DNA of 64,000 nucleotides from contig NC_088322.1 in NCBI RefSeq assembly GCF_910592395.1, positions 9,419,431-9,483,430 of the forward strand, given 5' to 3'. The notes beneath the pieces are model-generated. The model saw only the letters and a program-made list of their open reading frames with translations, did not search any database and was not told the origin of the DNA. This DNA comes from Lineus longissimus (taxonomy: Eukaryota > Nemertea > Pilidiophora > Heteronemertea > Lineidae). The position numbers and the translations under genes are program-made. Shown here one piece after another: positions 12,255 through 27,300 of the stretch (positions are counted from its first letter, which is position 1; every line of letters starts with the position of its first letter).

Positions 12255-12347
12255 TTAAGTCCCTGAAATTCTTGTTTTTCCACATCTCAGCTGTGCATGG
12301 TCCATCCGTAAAGGGTTAACGCACGAGTATCACAGACACATTATACG

Positions 12348-12353
12348 TTTATT
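12348..12353 (-). terminator. ODAD4: ODAD4 poly(A) signal abutting the stop codon
   Basis: On the - strand the gene ends GATTAAATAAACG: the stop TAA (12355-12353) shares its last base with AATAAA (12353-12348). If used, the 3' UTR would be only a few tens of bases. No other strong signal is seen before the TTAA MITE. Confidence 0.6.
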
Positions 12354-15300
12354 TAATCCTCATTCTTTGCAACAGTATCCTCATTCTTTGCTACAGTATC
12401 TTCCTCCTCTGCTTTGTCTTCAGTGTCTGCTCCTGAAAAAAGAAAAGATGAGAACTTTGTCATAACTACCAGAGAATAACATTTTCCTGACTCTTCCCCA
12501 GCACAAAATAGTTGGCCTTTTTACCAATTCCAAGCATTTGCTTGCAAAAATGAATGAGGTGACTCTTATTATAAGATGATTTATGATCTAATTTGCTCAA
12601 ACCCCATATATTTCACTCCCATAAAAAATAATTGGCCGTGTCAATACCAGTCCTGTTGATTTATGCCATGAGCTGGCATCTGGGTCATATAATATAACAC
12701 TAGACTCCAGTTAATGAATTGCACAAGATATCATTTTTAAACTCATGATATTTACTACAATCACTTGGTCCAAACAAAGTGTTTGTACACTAATGATTGG
12801 ATCCCTCAAAGTTGAACCACACATCACAGCCCTATCAAAACTAAAATGCAGCAAAACCTGTGTGACTGAGACACTAATAAAGCACTCATAAGAGGAAATC
12901 ACAGACACAGCCAGAGCGCACATTACAGCAACTGGAAAGAGAAGACATGCATGACATTATGGAGGTTGGCATCAAGTAACGCAATGTCTGGTGGAATTCC
13001 ACCAGACTTCAAAAGCAATTTTGCTCTGTTGCATTGTCTGATGCCGTCTGCCATTATCTCATGCAAATGCAAGTCATCAGTACTCTCCTAAACTAATTTG
13101 GAAGGCATGTCAAAGCTGCTGATATAACAACCTACCCTTACTAATTCCTTATCACTAAGCACCCACTTTGGATATCACCAAGAAAGATGGTAAAACTTTA
13201 CCAAACAAAAATTATATCAAGACACACAAACTGGTAGACAGAGGCATAAAACTAAAGGCAAATGCAGAAAGTCAGAACATAACATAACGAAACACATAAC
13301 ATCACCTTTTGCAATTGGTTTAATCTAGAAATAAACACAGTGACAGTTTTTAAATAGATCTTCATCTACAATGCCCAACCATTTGGTGCCCAATGAAACA
13401 CATAACATCACCTTTTGCAATTGGTTTAATCTAGAAATAAACACAGTGACAGTTTTTAAATGGATCTTCATCTACAATGCCCAACCATTTGGTGCCCAAC
13501 GACACAGATCTATATTGGCGGACGGGGAGCCCCATAAAATGTGGCAATCTTTTCTTGAAATGACGTCAACTAACCAACTCCATCTGATGGGCTGCTCCTG
13601 AACCAAAGTGCTTTTGCTGCTTGCACAATTTGTACAAGTTTGTAACTTGGGGCGGGATTAAGAGTGATCTAGGGGTTGGGAAAAGGTAACTCTTCGATGA
13701 AAGTTCACCTTTTTTTAATAGAACGGCTCTGCACGGAAAGAAACCAAAATATGGCTGGGAAAAGATGTCAGTGTTCTTTTCAGATGGCTCAGTTATGGTC
13801 AAACTTTGTCTGATTCAGGCAAAGTAAGTATTCTTAGATACTTTGGACCCTGAACTTTCAAATGAAATACAACATTTTGTTCAGACGTTGCAATTTCTAT
13901 ACAAAATCACAAAAAATCAGAGTGCCTTTTTTTTCAAACAGACTGAAATAGAATTCTAAGATTTGTTTATGTGTGGTCATGGTTACCTTTCGCTTCCTCT
14001 TCATCCTTCTTGCCTTTGTCTGAAGCTCTACTGTCAACCCGATCTGAAACATCCAATGTTCTTTTATCAGTAAGTATAGACCCGTTTACGTCATGTGACA
14101 TTTTTTATAGCTTCAGCCGATCCAGTCGGCGATCCAAGACATTTGAGATTTTGGGGTGCAGCCACACCCAGAAAGGAATGATTGTGGGCTCTTGGAAATG
14201 ACGAGGGATCTGGGGGCAGTCCACCCAGAAGGTTATTATGGTGCAAATTATGCAATTTCAGGGCACCTGAGTGTTGAAATAAGCCAATGAAAGCCTAATT
14301 TGTGGTTGAGGTTTTACTGGAAACCTCATTCACATGTGAGGTTTTATGGAAATTTCATTCACACTGCCCTTATAAAAATCCAGCACATAATATAACAAAA
14401 CACATAACATCACCTTTTGCAATTGGTTTAATCTAGAAATAAACACAGTGACAGTTTTTAAATAGATCTTCATCTACAGTGCCCAACCATTTGGTGCCCA
14501 ACGACACAGATCTATGTTGGCGGACAGGGGGCCCCATAAAATGTGGCTATATTGGTGGGGGACATTTTCGTAAGGGTTATGTTCGCACAATTGACCAAGA
14601 CCAAGTCTCCCAAGCACAGACACTGACCTTGTCCCTTGCTATGGCTGCTCTTTTTGGACGCTGCAGACCCGTGGCGACTTGCTTTTGGACTTCCCTTATC
14701 TGATAATGCAAGAACGACACAGATGAATCACAACTTCGCAGAAGTTTCGGAAACTGGACAAAGCGTTCTTTGACTGTATTTAGCAAACTATCAAGTCTAT
14801 AAGAAGAATATGCGACTTGGAATGTTCTTATAGGGTAACTCGTGTCAAATTTCACCATATTTTAGCTGTTTCTGACAAATGACTACGTCACTCTCTCATA
14901 AATCGGTAAGGTTTTCGAATCGAAATGCACATTTTCTAGAAATTGATGGTTTAATCCCGACCACGCCGACGACGTTTTCCTTGATGACATCACAAACTGA
15001 ACATTTTCGCGGTCGCCAAGGGTTTACATTCAGCAATTTTATAATAAATCTAATCAAAAATGGAAAATTTAAGCTTTACATTTGTGATCAACAATTAAAA
15101 ACGGACGTATTTCCGCAAAGTTGTAAATCACATCATAGTATCACTTTAATTCATGACTGTTGGTGCGAGAATGACTGGCTGTTAAACCCTTGGATTCTAA
15201 AACAGAACTTCTTCAGGCACGATTCTCAGTTTGACTGAAGTTGTGAATTTACACACACCGCTTTTGTTAATATACTTGGGGTACACAGTCATTTAAAGTG

Positions 15301-18300
15301 TTTTTCCAAGAATTTAAAGTCAACTTAAGCACAAACTAAAGAAGTTTTAATGATGAAACTTGAGAGGCATATCAATATTACAGCTGTCTTGTCATAGTCA
15401 TTCATGATGGAATTTTATGGACGGATCAGCTGACTCTTATGATTGCAAATTTTGGTACCTACACTAACTACTACGGTTAGTAATCAGTATACATCACTTC
15501 AGTTAATAGTTAGGAATTAGATTGATATTATTTTAGTTATAAGGCAAGAAACAGGCATGATGTAAGTTTTTAGCAATTCGATTAAAACATTTCAGTTAGG
15601 CAACAAGCATGGTGCACTATAGTGATGGTGTTCCTGTGAGGACAGCAGAAAAAAGACAGACACACAACTATTTCAAAAGACACTGGATAAAGTAGCAATA
15701 TTTTCAGGCTGAATGCAACAAAAATAACAACAATGAGGAACCTGTACAACAAAACCTGCCAATAGGGGGCCCTGTAGGCAACTGGACCATGGTTGTGAAA
15801 GCCATTTCCCGGGTCAATGATTATTGAATAACTCTACATGGGGAAATAGCACCAAAAGTGTTGTTTTATTGGTCCTTTATTCTATTTTGATGAGTTTTAG
15901 GGAGAAAATCAACAAAACTTAATTTTAGTGGAAAATGCACTGGAAGTGTACCTTTTAGTACTGGTGCTGCCATCTGGATTTTCAGTTCTGCAGGTTCCTC
16001 ATTGCATTTGTGGTGTTGTCGTGATTGCCATGGCGACAATGACCTGACATATTCAACAAGGTGATTGTTGAAGTTCATGTGTAGAAATACTGTCAACCCC
16101 ATTATTATCAATCAGAGAAATATGTCTCGAAAATGATGAACCCAACATATTAAAAGACTCAACGCTCTGAGAGAAATGACCAAAAAAAGAAAAAAGATCG
16201 ACAACTCACTCTCCGGTTCAACCACAGGCTCAACCTCGCCACTCTGACTCAAACGTTCACTCGATTTACTTTGTTCTGATTGGTCAGATCCGACGCCCTG
16301 ATCATCGGTCCGGGGAGTACGATCTGTATTCGGGGGCGAACGATCAGTGTCCAACTTTTCTTCAAAATCATCTTCATATTCGTCTTTTTGAGATCGCGGG
16401 GATTCGTCAACGTTCGATCGGGGCGTATCATGTTTAGACAATTCGGGGGTTTCCACTTTGGAAGATCTGGGTGTGTCTTCTTTTGCAGATCGGGGCGTGT
16501 CCTCTTTAGATCGGGGTGTGTCTTCTTTAGTAGATCTGGGTGTGTCCTCTTTAGAAGATAAGGGTGCATCATCTTTAGGAGTTGGCGATGTTTCCTTCTG
16601 CGACCGTGGCGACTCTCGGGGTGACTCCATGACATGCATCTCCTCCGGAGAATCGCGGTCGTCTAATTCGAGCGCTAGTGCTTTTTTACCTATGAAAGTG
16701 TTGAGGCGTATACAAGCATGATTAGTGAAGCAGGCCAAGTGTAAGACATTCAATGTTTCCATTCCCTCTGCATATGAAAGGTGTGCCAAAAAAGGCCAAA
16801 ACGTGCAACAATGTAAAATTGCGGAAAAGATGAAGTTGGCTTTTTTGGCACACCCTGTAAAATGGAATACACCTGGCCAAAATAATAATTAGTGAACCAA
16901 CAGCATTGTTAGTGAGTTGATACATAAGCAATGATTGGATGAGATAATTGTCACGATTTGTTCAAACTGATCGATGACTGCTGACATGTGTAATTTTTGT
17001 AAGAAAAATGAGAATGCCTTTCATTTGTGTCCGAACAGAAGAGTGTTCAGTGTAAATTTAAATCTAATAATAATTTAAAGGAACTCTTAATCAATGTTGA
17101 GTTTACACAATTCTCCTCAATCACAAGACAAAATTAAAAAAATTTTCATTTCAACAGTTTTTATTTTTCTGTTTGCTACACTGAATGATCAAGAGTTCCT
17201 TATCAATACTAAACTACTAAGTTGTAAGTGTAGACATGGTGTATGGTTGCGAGACAGAAATATATAAATGAATACCAAGTTTAAACAAATTTCAACATTG
17301 CCGTTGTGTAGTCTGATATACAAATACTATGAATACCAAGTTTAAACAAATTTCAACATTGCCGTTGTGTAGTCTGATATACAAATACTATGAATACCAA
17401 GTTCAAACAAATTTCAACATTGCCGTTGTGTAGACTGATATAAAAATACTATGAATACCAAGTTTAAACAAATTTCAACATTGCCGTTGTGTAGACTGAT
17501 ATACAAATACTGTGAATACCAAGTTCAAACAAATTTCAACATTGCCGTTGTGTAGACTGATATACAAATACTGTGAATACCAAGTTTAAACAAATTTCAA
17601 CATTGCCGTTGTGTAGACTGATCTACAAATACTATGAATACCAAGTTTAAACAAATTTGTATTCATAATAACTGCACTACGGCATTGTGTATTAGCGGAT
17701 TTCTATTTGACTGGACCACCAGTTATTACGAACGGTGTACCCCTATAAGCAGTGTAAAGATGAACACACTATCATTTAGATGTCAATATGACGCGTTAGA
17801 CTAACTCAATTAGTAAGGTCAACCAAAGTTAGTTACTAATCTACAAGTATTATCTACGAGCAAACCCAGAAGACATTTCAACAGAATAAGTTGCCATGGT
17901 TACATGAGAGGCGCAGATCCTCGCCATCATGTGACCAATTACACCTTACCTGAACCAGAATGGGCAGAATGGGCAGAACCCGACCGATCTTGGTCGCTAT
18001 CTTTGCCTCTCTCTCTCGCATCCTCGACGATTTTTCTATTCACGTCTTCGAGAGCTTTCTTAATGGCGCGCTCTGCAGGTTCGTCACCTTGGAGACGAGC
18101 CATTTCTAGCGATCGCTCGAACGAATCGCATGCTGCTTCTAACTCCCCGAGTTTTACTGCAAGAGAGAAGAAGGCACATCTATTATTTTCCAAAACCACA
18201 AAAGAACAACATCAGAAACTCACTATTAGAGATACCCTTGGGACTGACAAATGCTGTCCTTTATAGAGAGGTGTCCTGATTATAGAAGTCAATTTTGATA

Positions 18301-21300
18301 TAAACAACCAATTTGGTGCCAAATGTAGGGTCATCAATAAAGAGGGGGTCTCAATAGAGAGGTGCTAAGGGAGAATCCACTGTATACCAAATTTGATCAC
18401 ATCGTTTGATCTAGAGAAACATAGCTTTTAGTTTTATGTTTACTTGACACACTGTCAACACGGAAGTGGACGTATGCCTTTTACTTTCACTTTTTTTATG
18501 AACTCAGCTCTCTGCCCCTTCAACACATCAATCTGACGTCGACAGCATTGGGCGAGTAATCAACAAAACCAACCAATGTGTCACATTACTTACCTTCAGA
18601 TTGCGCAATCAACACACTGGCGTTTAGCTGCCAGATATCATCGTCCGTATCGTGTGCCTTTTCCAACGATCTCTCGCCATAGTCACGTGACTTAGAGTAC
18701 TCTCCCAACTCGAGGTAGCAGCGCCCAATCTCATGAAGTAACCAGGTACTCTCCAGTGCTGACTGACTTAGAGGCAGTTTCTCTTCCCAGCTATAATGAA
18801 AATGATGCTGTTCAGTATGATCAATGATTGAATACTTTTTGTCTCAGTGTAGAGCAGTCATTAGAGCTTGTGAAGCCAAAAATGTTCACAGGTAGTTTGC
18901 AAGCCCACTAGAACTCACCAAGTGAAACCCCAACTCTCAGACGACCATGATAGGAGACAAAGGACATCAGCCTTTTCAGGGAAAGTCTTGCTGGCGGTCT
19001 CATTACTGTCTGCACCAGCTAAAATCACTCTGTGTCTTGATTTTGAATTGTGTGGATTACGAAAACAAACATTTTTAGACACCCTACATGGAACACAACG
19101 ATTTCTCCAGAGAATTCATGCCAAAACTTACACTTCTGTAGCTTTCTTGAAGTCTCCGGTCCTGGCATAGACTCGGCCGAGGTTATCCAAGGCTCGTGAT
19201 TTACCATCTTCAAGTTTACTAGAAAGAGGAGACAAATCGTCAACAAAATCCCACAACTGTTACTTGAACAGAGAGATAAGCAAAAGTATTTTTTATTCCT
19301 GTGTGTTTTGGTCAAAATCGATGAGTTAGAGACCCATTGCTCAACCCTTTTGGATTTTTGCCGGAGGTATCTCCCCGAAATCAAATCAGGACCCTATTAC
19401 GTGGTAGCCAGCAGTGATGACCACTAGGCTATGAGGCTCTTGAACTACTCAATGCTTTGGGGAACATGGCCCATAGCTCATGCTACTTACTTGTCTTTGG
19501 ATATTTTCAAATCTCTTTGGTGGTACTCCAAGGCCTGGTCATACTTTGCCAGCTCCAGATACGAGTTGCCCATGTAACTGTAGATCGTAGCAAGCAGTTC
19601 TGTTTTGTTATCGCAGTCATCTTCGTCCAGGTCCTCTATCTGTTTGTGCGTGCGTTTTGCTTTGCGTAAACTCTTCTCATAGTCGCCGTTGGCTTGGTCT
19701 GGAATACGAGGGTTGGGAAAAAGTTTATGGACCATTTCTACAATCTGTGCTGAGGTTTCCAGCATTCAAGGTCACTACAGCCATGCCGAGAAGTGTCCCA
19801 AGAAGTTGAGAATTGTCAAAACCTATTGACATGACTATTCATTGGAAAGCTCCCAATCAGTACTTTCTAATGGTACCACTTGTAAACCTATTGACATGAC
19901 TATTCATTGGAAAGCTCCTAATCAGTACTTTCTAATGGTACCATTACCAGCTCTTCATCGGCACTTTCTGGTGGTACCATTTATTACATAATCTAAAGGG
20001 AAATGCACAAATATTGTCAAAGATTTCAACCCTCACCATCGTCAATTTCCTCGATCCTTTCCAGGATGTAGTTAACCTGTTTCTTTCCTTTTCCTTTGCC
20101 GCGATTACGTTGCTGCTGCTGCATCTCCCGATCGCGTTTGCGGGCGTACATCGGCTTTTGTTGCCGCCAGAACTCGGTCCTGGAGTCGAGATAATTGATG
20201 CCTTCGATGCAGAGGTCTTGGATTGTCTGGCTGCTCAAGGTTTTACTGTCCATCGACTCTGAAAAGCGCCAAGAGAGATGGTGAAAACTTGGCAAAATGA
20301 CTTGTCTTTTAATCCAACATTTTGCATCACCATCTTTAAAGCTCTTAACGAATCGCTGACCTGACCTGCTATACTACACCACACAACCTTCGAAATAAAA
20401 CAACTGATGGTTGAAAAGAACTTGAAGTAATAAGAATGTACTATCATTACACTGCTCATGCATATGTGATTTTGAAGCAAACTTATGGCCAGGCACATGA
20501 ATTTCGGAGCTCATGCTGAGTTTTTATCTCCGAACTTTTACATCTAATATATTTTACTGCAAGTCAGAGTTGGTTGTCAATGTTTTAGCATAGTTTAAAA
20601 ATTAAATTTGTGAAGTCAACAAGATATTTTGTGTTGAAGAATCTGTGATTAAAATGCAACACCAGTCAACATCCAAGTTAGTGAGAGCCGATATTCAAAA
20701 TTAGTCAAATTAAAAGAATAAAATAGTTCACAGGTGGACTGGGCCTTTAAATAAATAAACAAGTGGATTTTATTATTTGAATGTGAACCTGCAATCAAGA
20801 AATGGGGTTAATTTTGCCCAAAAAAATAACTTAAGGCTAATTCTGCATATCATTATGTAAAGAGATATCAGTAGTATGTGTCAGGTGTCAAGACAAATTT
20901 AGTGATGGAAAAATACTTGGTGTTTCAGCTTAAAGATATTTCTCATCAAGGCCAGCTTTCTGCTATGTTTCGAAATCTTTCACCAAGTAAATATCTTCAG
21001 AACCCACCAATTTCAGCTTATTATATTCGATTTAATATCAGCCAGTCACAAATGCTTAAATCCAAAGTCTAAAATTCCAACTTGCAAGTCTCAATTCCCA
21101 ACTTGCAAGCCTCAAATCCCACATTGTAAGTCTCAAATCCCAACTTACAAGTCTCAAATCCCACACTTCAAGTCTCAAATCCCAACTTGTGCAAGCCTCA
21201 ATTCCCACATTACAAGTCTCAATCCCACACTGTAAGTCTCAAATCCCAACTTACAAGTCTCAAATCCCAACTTACAAGTCTAAAATCCCAACTTACAACT

Positions 21301-24300
21301 CTCAAATCCCACATTGCAAGTCTCAAATCCCAACACTCAAGTGTCAAATCTCTAATCCCCCCCTTCCAAGTCCAACCTAAGTTTCTTTTAGCTGAAACAC
21401 CATTTCTGACAAACAAAATAATGATCCATCGCACACCATTGAACCTTTCAACTCATCCTTATACAGTGCATTCCTTAGATTCTGGTCGTCATCTTTGCCA
21501 ATATTTGTCTCCAGTTCAACGAATCGTTTTTGATATTTTGTAGCAATCCCCTGGCAACGGGCCTCTTTTTGGAGAAAACATTTCAAAATTGTTGATAATA
21601 TTAGTACAAATGTTCTGAGCAATATATTCAAACCCAACACATTGATATTTTAAGCCTTTTTGATTTTGCGAATCAGGTCGGACCACAAAATCAAAACGCC
21701 TGCAAAATTTTCTAGTTACAGTATCAATGAGCTTTTCTTTGTGCAGCATTCTCTTTACAATATTGTGTTATTCACCAGGGATTTTCCTCCAAGGTGGGAT
21801 GAGATTTTTTCGTGCCACTATGGTTAGGTGCCAATTGGGCAATCCTGCTACAGTAACTGAAAAAACGCTTAAAGTACCCACCTTCTTCTTTGAGGAGATT
21901 GTCAAGGTATGCCCTGTCCTGGTACAGTTGCCCCAGCAGTTCCTTGACAGTCTTGCTATCTTTCGGTGTCTTTGGGCGTTGTTTCTCCTGCTTCTTGCCC
22001 TGGTCTTTCTGCCCAGGCTTGCCGTAAGTTTTCTTCTTATTTTTCTGATAAAATTTTATAAAATTTCTAGTTGACATATCTTGGAGTAGAACACGTACAT
22101 AACAAACTGTATAGCTCTCCCAGACAAAAGCTTTGATTTTGATGATTTTTTAAAGGTTTTTTTGTTAGCCATGTAAAATACAACAACAACAAAATATGTT
22201 CCTTAGAGATGTTGGATATTGAACACGTTGGACAAGTTTTGATATTTGATGATTTTTTAAAGGTTTTTTTTTTGTTGGCAATGTAAAATACAACAACAAC
22301 AAAATAAGTTCCTTAGAGATGTTGGATATTGGACAAGTTGGACAAGTTATGATATTTGATGATTTTTTAAAGGTTTTTTTTTTTGTTGGCAATGTAAAAT
22401 ACAACAACAACAAAATATGTTCCTTAGAGATGTTGGATATTGGACAAGTTGGACAAGTTTTGATATTTGATGATTTTTTAAAGGTTTTTTTTTTGTTGGC
22501 AATGTAAAATACAACAACAACAAAATAAGTTCATTAGAGATGTTGGATATTGGACAAGTTGGACAAGTTTTGATATTTGATGATTTTTTAAAGGTTTTTT
22601 TTTTTTGTTGGCAATGTAAAATACAACAACAACAAAATAAGTTCCTTAGAGATGTTGGATATTGGACAAGTTGGACAAGTTTTGATATTTGATGATTTTT
22701 TAAAGGTTTTTTTTTTTTGTTGGCAATGTAAAATACAACAACAACAAAATAAGTTCCTTAGAGATGTTGGATTTTGGACAAGTTGGACAAGTTTTGTTAT
22801 TTGATGATTTTTTAAAGGTTTTTTGTTGGCAATGTAAAATACAACAACAACAAAATATGTTCCTTATCATTATTAGAGATGTTGGAATTAAATCCCGAAT
22901 TCTGTTCAAACTCTGTCTAAGCTTCCACAGCACAAGGTAAACGGATTGTCCCAGTAGATGAAATATCAAACAGTCAAACTGATATGGAAGTGTCCTTGCA
23001 GGACAAACTTGGTGGCTGTTTTTGAAGGAGATCTGTGGAAATTCAGCAGCAATTTTATAACAGCTGGTCTACAAATCTTAAGAAAGCATTCTGGACAGGG
23101 AAAACTACTCTAATCAGGGACACACAGGGAATAAATCTAAACAGCTGGTGAGAAAGGACCTCAAACCAAATGAATCTGTAACACAACGACAGGTTATCAT
23201 TGTTAGCATAAACTTTGATCAAACAGGATGAGGATGACTTTGCATTCACCTTGATGCCCGAAGTTAGATGAAATTCTGATTGTTAGACAAACTGAACATG
23301 CTGAAAGTTTAATGATTATGACGAAGATCCAAATGGACCACGAGGCAAAATGATGATAATGATGTAACATTGGTTATAAACCAACAAAGTGGTTAAATGC
23401 CAGATCTGCTGCCTTGATCTTTAGGAATCACACGACAATTTAGAAGAAATTTTTTTTTCTCGATTTTGTTTTTTTGGTTCTTTTAGCATTTGGTGTAAAT
23501 TATTCTTCTTTGCGTTCAACTGGTTAAAGTTTCAAATAATAATTGGTCCTCAAGAATATGGCAGTGTGATGCAAATCTGCCTCTGTTCCTGATAGCATTT
23601 TTTTGACAGATGTGGACTCTGGCCAGGCCTCCCCTCAGTTGGCAATCAGAGGACATTCCTCCAGGACCTGTTCCGGCATCTGTTCAGAGAAACCACATTC
23701 ACAGATGGCAGATTCACACTGGCCCAGCTTGAAGAAATAATTTTGGAGAAATCTGTTTTTAAGAAAGTTGAGATTAACCCATTTGGGGTAATTTTCATCA
23801 AGCCCCCCCCCCCCATGCTTGAACAGAGTTGAAATCTGAGGAAGAATTCTACATCCTCATGTAGCAGATGTAACACATTAACAAAGAACATGTTATTGGT
23901 ACAGCATGCACTCTTTTTCCGTTTACCTTAGCATCTAAACCCAACTACACACGCTGAAACAAAATAATTAGCAAGAAATAAGAATGTGCCTCTTGCTCGC
24001 AGTGAAATTACGCCCGCAAAATAGCTGAGTCTGCATGATTTTGAAGAAAGTTTGGCTGTGCATGGTATTAGAGTAATTTTGTGACTAATCATAATAAGAA
24101 GATTTTGTCAAAGAGTGTGGTGACTGAAGCATTTGTAATTTAACCGTAAAGGTGTAGAATAAATTAGGAACTACTATTTTCTTGAATCAAAGAAACTACC
24201 AATTAATGGAATAAGAAGGCCTATCGATTTGCTCAAATCAACAATTGGAAGAAATTCTACAAAAGAAAACAAATTCAATCTGTCAAGGTTTTGTGCTTCA

Positions 24301-27300
24301 ATTTTGAAAAATGTGTGAGAGAAACTTTTTGAACCTTTCAGATTCAATCAACAAAACTTCAAATTAACCAAATTATGTACCGGGTAAGCTTTAGACATCC
24401 ATTCTAAAAATCACCATTGAATTGGACGACTGTCTACGAAAAGCAAATGGAATCAAAGTAATGAGACAGTATTTATAAAAGATAGTTTGCTAAAATACAG
24501 ACGTCATTTAGTTATAATCTTTACCACAGGTAACTTAAGTTTACCAGTCACATAAAAGTAACAGAAGGACGGACGAAGTTGTTCGTAGTCTTTCAATGTC
24601 CGTGATATTTTGAATTATTTTGATAATTATAAGATTTCAAAAATGACCTTTTACATGTATGTCGAGGGGAACTCCCGAGTTACCAGTGAAATTTGTAAAC
24701 ATTTGGGTGATCTCAAAATACTGTGGGTATTTTAGCAAACCGCCTATGATTGAATGGTTCACTACCTTCAGACGATCAGACTCCTTTCAGTTCAAAGGAC
24801 AGAAAAATAGATATTTAAAAATTGATTTTGGAGGTGGCCTACAAGTCGCCACCGCATATATCAATAACAAGTCACAAACAACATTTTAGCAAAAGTGATG
24901 GCATTGGAACGTATCTGTACCTAGATTTATAAAGTAGCAAAGCCATGCAGTTGAAATGTACATGTATGTATGATAGCACTATGCGTCCTGCTTGTGTACA
25001 TGTATATTCCGTGTAGACGTTATTTTGCTGGTTTATTGATGTGTCTGTTTCACATCGGCCTTTTGCACAAAATGTAGGCCTCTTGTACAGGCACCCTTCA
25101 ACTGGCTAAATAGCTACTACACAGTATAATAATTGTTCCAGTTGAAATGTATTCATGTAGACTCTGGTACTAAATGCATGCAGTATAATTTTATGCGAAA
25201 TCTTTTTGAAAGTGTAGCGTAGTTCTATTTATAAGTGTTGTCAGATCACACATTTAAAGTTAGGTTCAACGAGTGCACAACAGACAAATGATTTTCTATC
25301 ACAACTGACATTGCAACAAAAAATTGCTGGTCTGCACTGGCCATCACAGATTCCCATGACAAAGAATCGAAATCGTTGCAATTATGTGCAATGAATATCA
25401 ACCGTAGCATACGAGTGCAATTTTGCTTGCATTGCTCAGACTTTCTACTGCTCATTGCAGCGATGAATATCGCCAACTTTACCAGTGTGCACCTAGCTTA
25501 ACACGCCAAATCCCTCGCTGGGAGAGGGAGGTGCTCGCAGGAGTGACAGGAGGAGGAAAGGAGTCGGGAACATTGAGTAGCGGATCCCCCCCATAATATC
25601 AAATCAAAATATTAAATTCAACCAGTAAAGCTTGTACAGTCCCATATTTATTCATGACCTCAGGGCGTGTTGGGCAGAGGTTACACTAGCCTCACTCTGA
25701 ACTGCAGTGAGGGTTTTCACCAGTCAGGCAAGGATTCCCGCTTTGCGAGTTGTCACCAACTCAGGGAGTTTTGACCTACACATCTACAGAATCGACTGTG
25801 CCTCTCGTGTCAAACCCAAAACCAGATATTTGCAAACTTGGCTATCTGAAAGAAACTTTTTGACACGTGTCAAACCCAAAACCAGATATTTGCAAACTTG
25901 GCTATCCCTGACAGAAACTTTTTGACACGTGTCAAACCCAAAACCAGATATTTGCAAACTTGGCTATCTCTGACAGAAACTTTTTGACACGTGTCAAACC
26001 CAAAACCAGATATTTGCAAACTTGGCTATCTCTGTCAGAAACTTTTTGACACCTTTTTGTAATCTTGAGTTATGTTTTCGACTCCTTCCCCTAATGTAAA
26101 TGTGTAGAGTGTATGTGCAGTATAAATACCTTCTTGTTCTCCTGGTGTTTGCAGTGACGTGAAGAGAGAGAGAGATGGTGTTGAAGCATACAGTACAATG
26201 GAAATTGACAAAATAATTATTAGACTTTTTTAACCCTTTTGGGACGGCAGTTCTGTTCATCCAGGGACGGAGCCATAAAAGGGGATGACTGTCTTTTTGT
26301 CATTATTGCTGCCACGTGCCACACCGCAATTCGCGCCTAAATCCCGGGGAAAACCCAACAAACCACCCAATAGATTCCACAAACCATTAGTTTTAGTTTT
26401 ATGAGCTATTAGGAGATGGCAGCACCATACACGTAGTACACACTGTGTTGAAGGCATGATACGCAGAGCGCATCATATGGAAATAGTGTGGAAAAAAACG
26501 CCCTGCGTACCAAGCGTCCCGATAAAGTTAACACCATACAAAAAAATTCCAATCAGATTTTAAAATTGTTCATTCATACGCAAAAGAAGACTTCAGGTGA
26601 ATAAAGCCAAGCGTCCCGATAAAGTTAACACCATACAAAAAAATTCCAATCAGATTTTAAAATTGTTCATTCATACGCAAAAGAAGACTTCAGGTGAATA
26701 ACACAAACAAAACTGATGACGAAGAGAAAGACCAAGCTCACATGTTTTGAAAAGCTGATCTACTCTCCATACAATTTTGGCCAGTATTCCTCTCTATTCT
26801 TTATCAGGGAGAATGTCTGGAGCAGAAGGGCTGGAGTCTGGTCTCCAGCTCCACATTTCGACAAAAATGTGACCAAATTCCAATTGCTTTTCAGTAAATT
26901 TCATCTAATTTGAATAATATCCTCACCTCTTCTTGTTTGCCGTAGAACTCACTCAGGTCACCTTTGTTTTCTAACTTCACAGATTCAGGAGCTGAAATAA
27001 ATTGGGGATGACATCAGGATTTGAAAATCAACAACAAAAGTAGTATCGTTATCAGGAACACCACAAGTAGGCATATCATTATCAATATCATCATCATCTT
27101 TGGAAAATTTCTTTGCTCAAAAGGAATAGAAACCTTACCTTAATGAGTAAGTCAGATTAATCAGCAGTGCAAACGTTCATATGTACATATTACTATCAGC
27201 TGGTTTTGTTTAAGATGCAGAAATATTTAGGAATGATTTTGAAGGCGAAGACTACCTTGTTATATTGAATAAGAAAGAAAATGAATGGAAGAATATGGTA

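Larger units (their letters stand above)
22871..26926. other. Remainder of the large ODAD4 intron 4
   Basis: About 4 kb of intron with no exon or nested gene recognised. It contains a C10 homopolymer near 23803-23813, the 62-bp array at 25807-26055 and a 100-bp duplication at 26508-26705. Confidence 0.45.

Noticed and set aside
16249-16635. Alternative overlapping frames across the ODAD4 repeat exon
   Set aside because: They are shadows of the KEDTPRS repeat in other frames; only the frame that joins in phase to neighbouring exons is supported.
19365-19445. tRNA gene on the - strand
   Set aside because: A-box and weak B-box motifs are present but acceptor and anticodon stems do not pair convincingly; retained only as a possible SINE head.
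21393-21565. An open stretch on the - strand (about ARCQGIATKYQKRFVELET) that looks like an ODAD4 exon
   Set aside because: No acceptor-donor pair keeps frame, and exon 22044-21882 joins exon 20258-20037 directly in phase (GAA G|AG) and matches the family without it.
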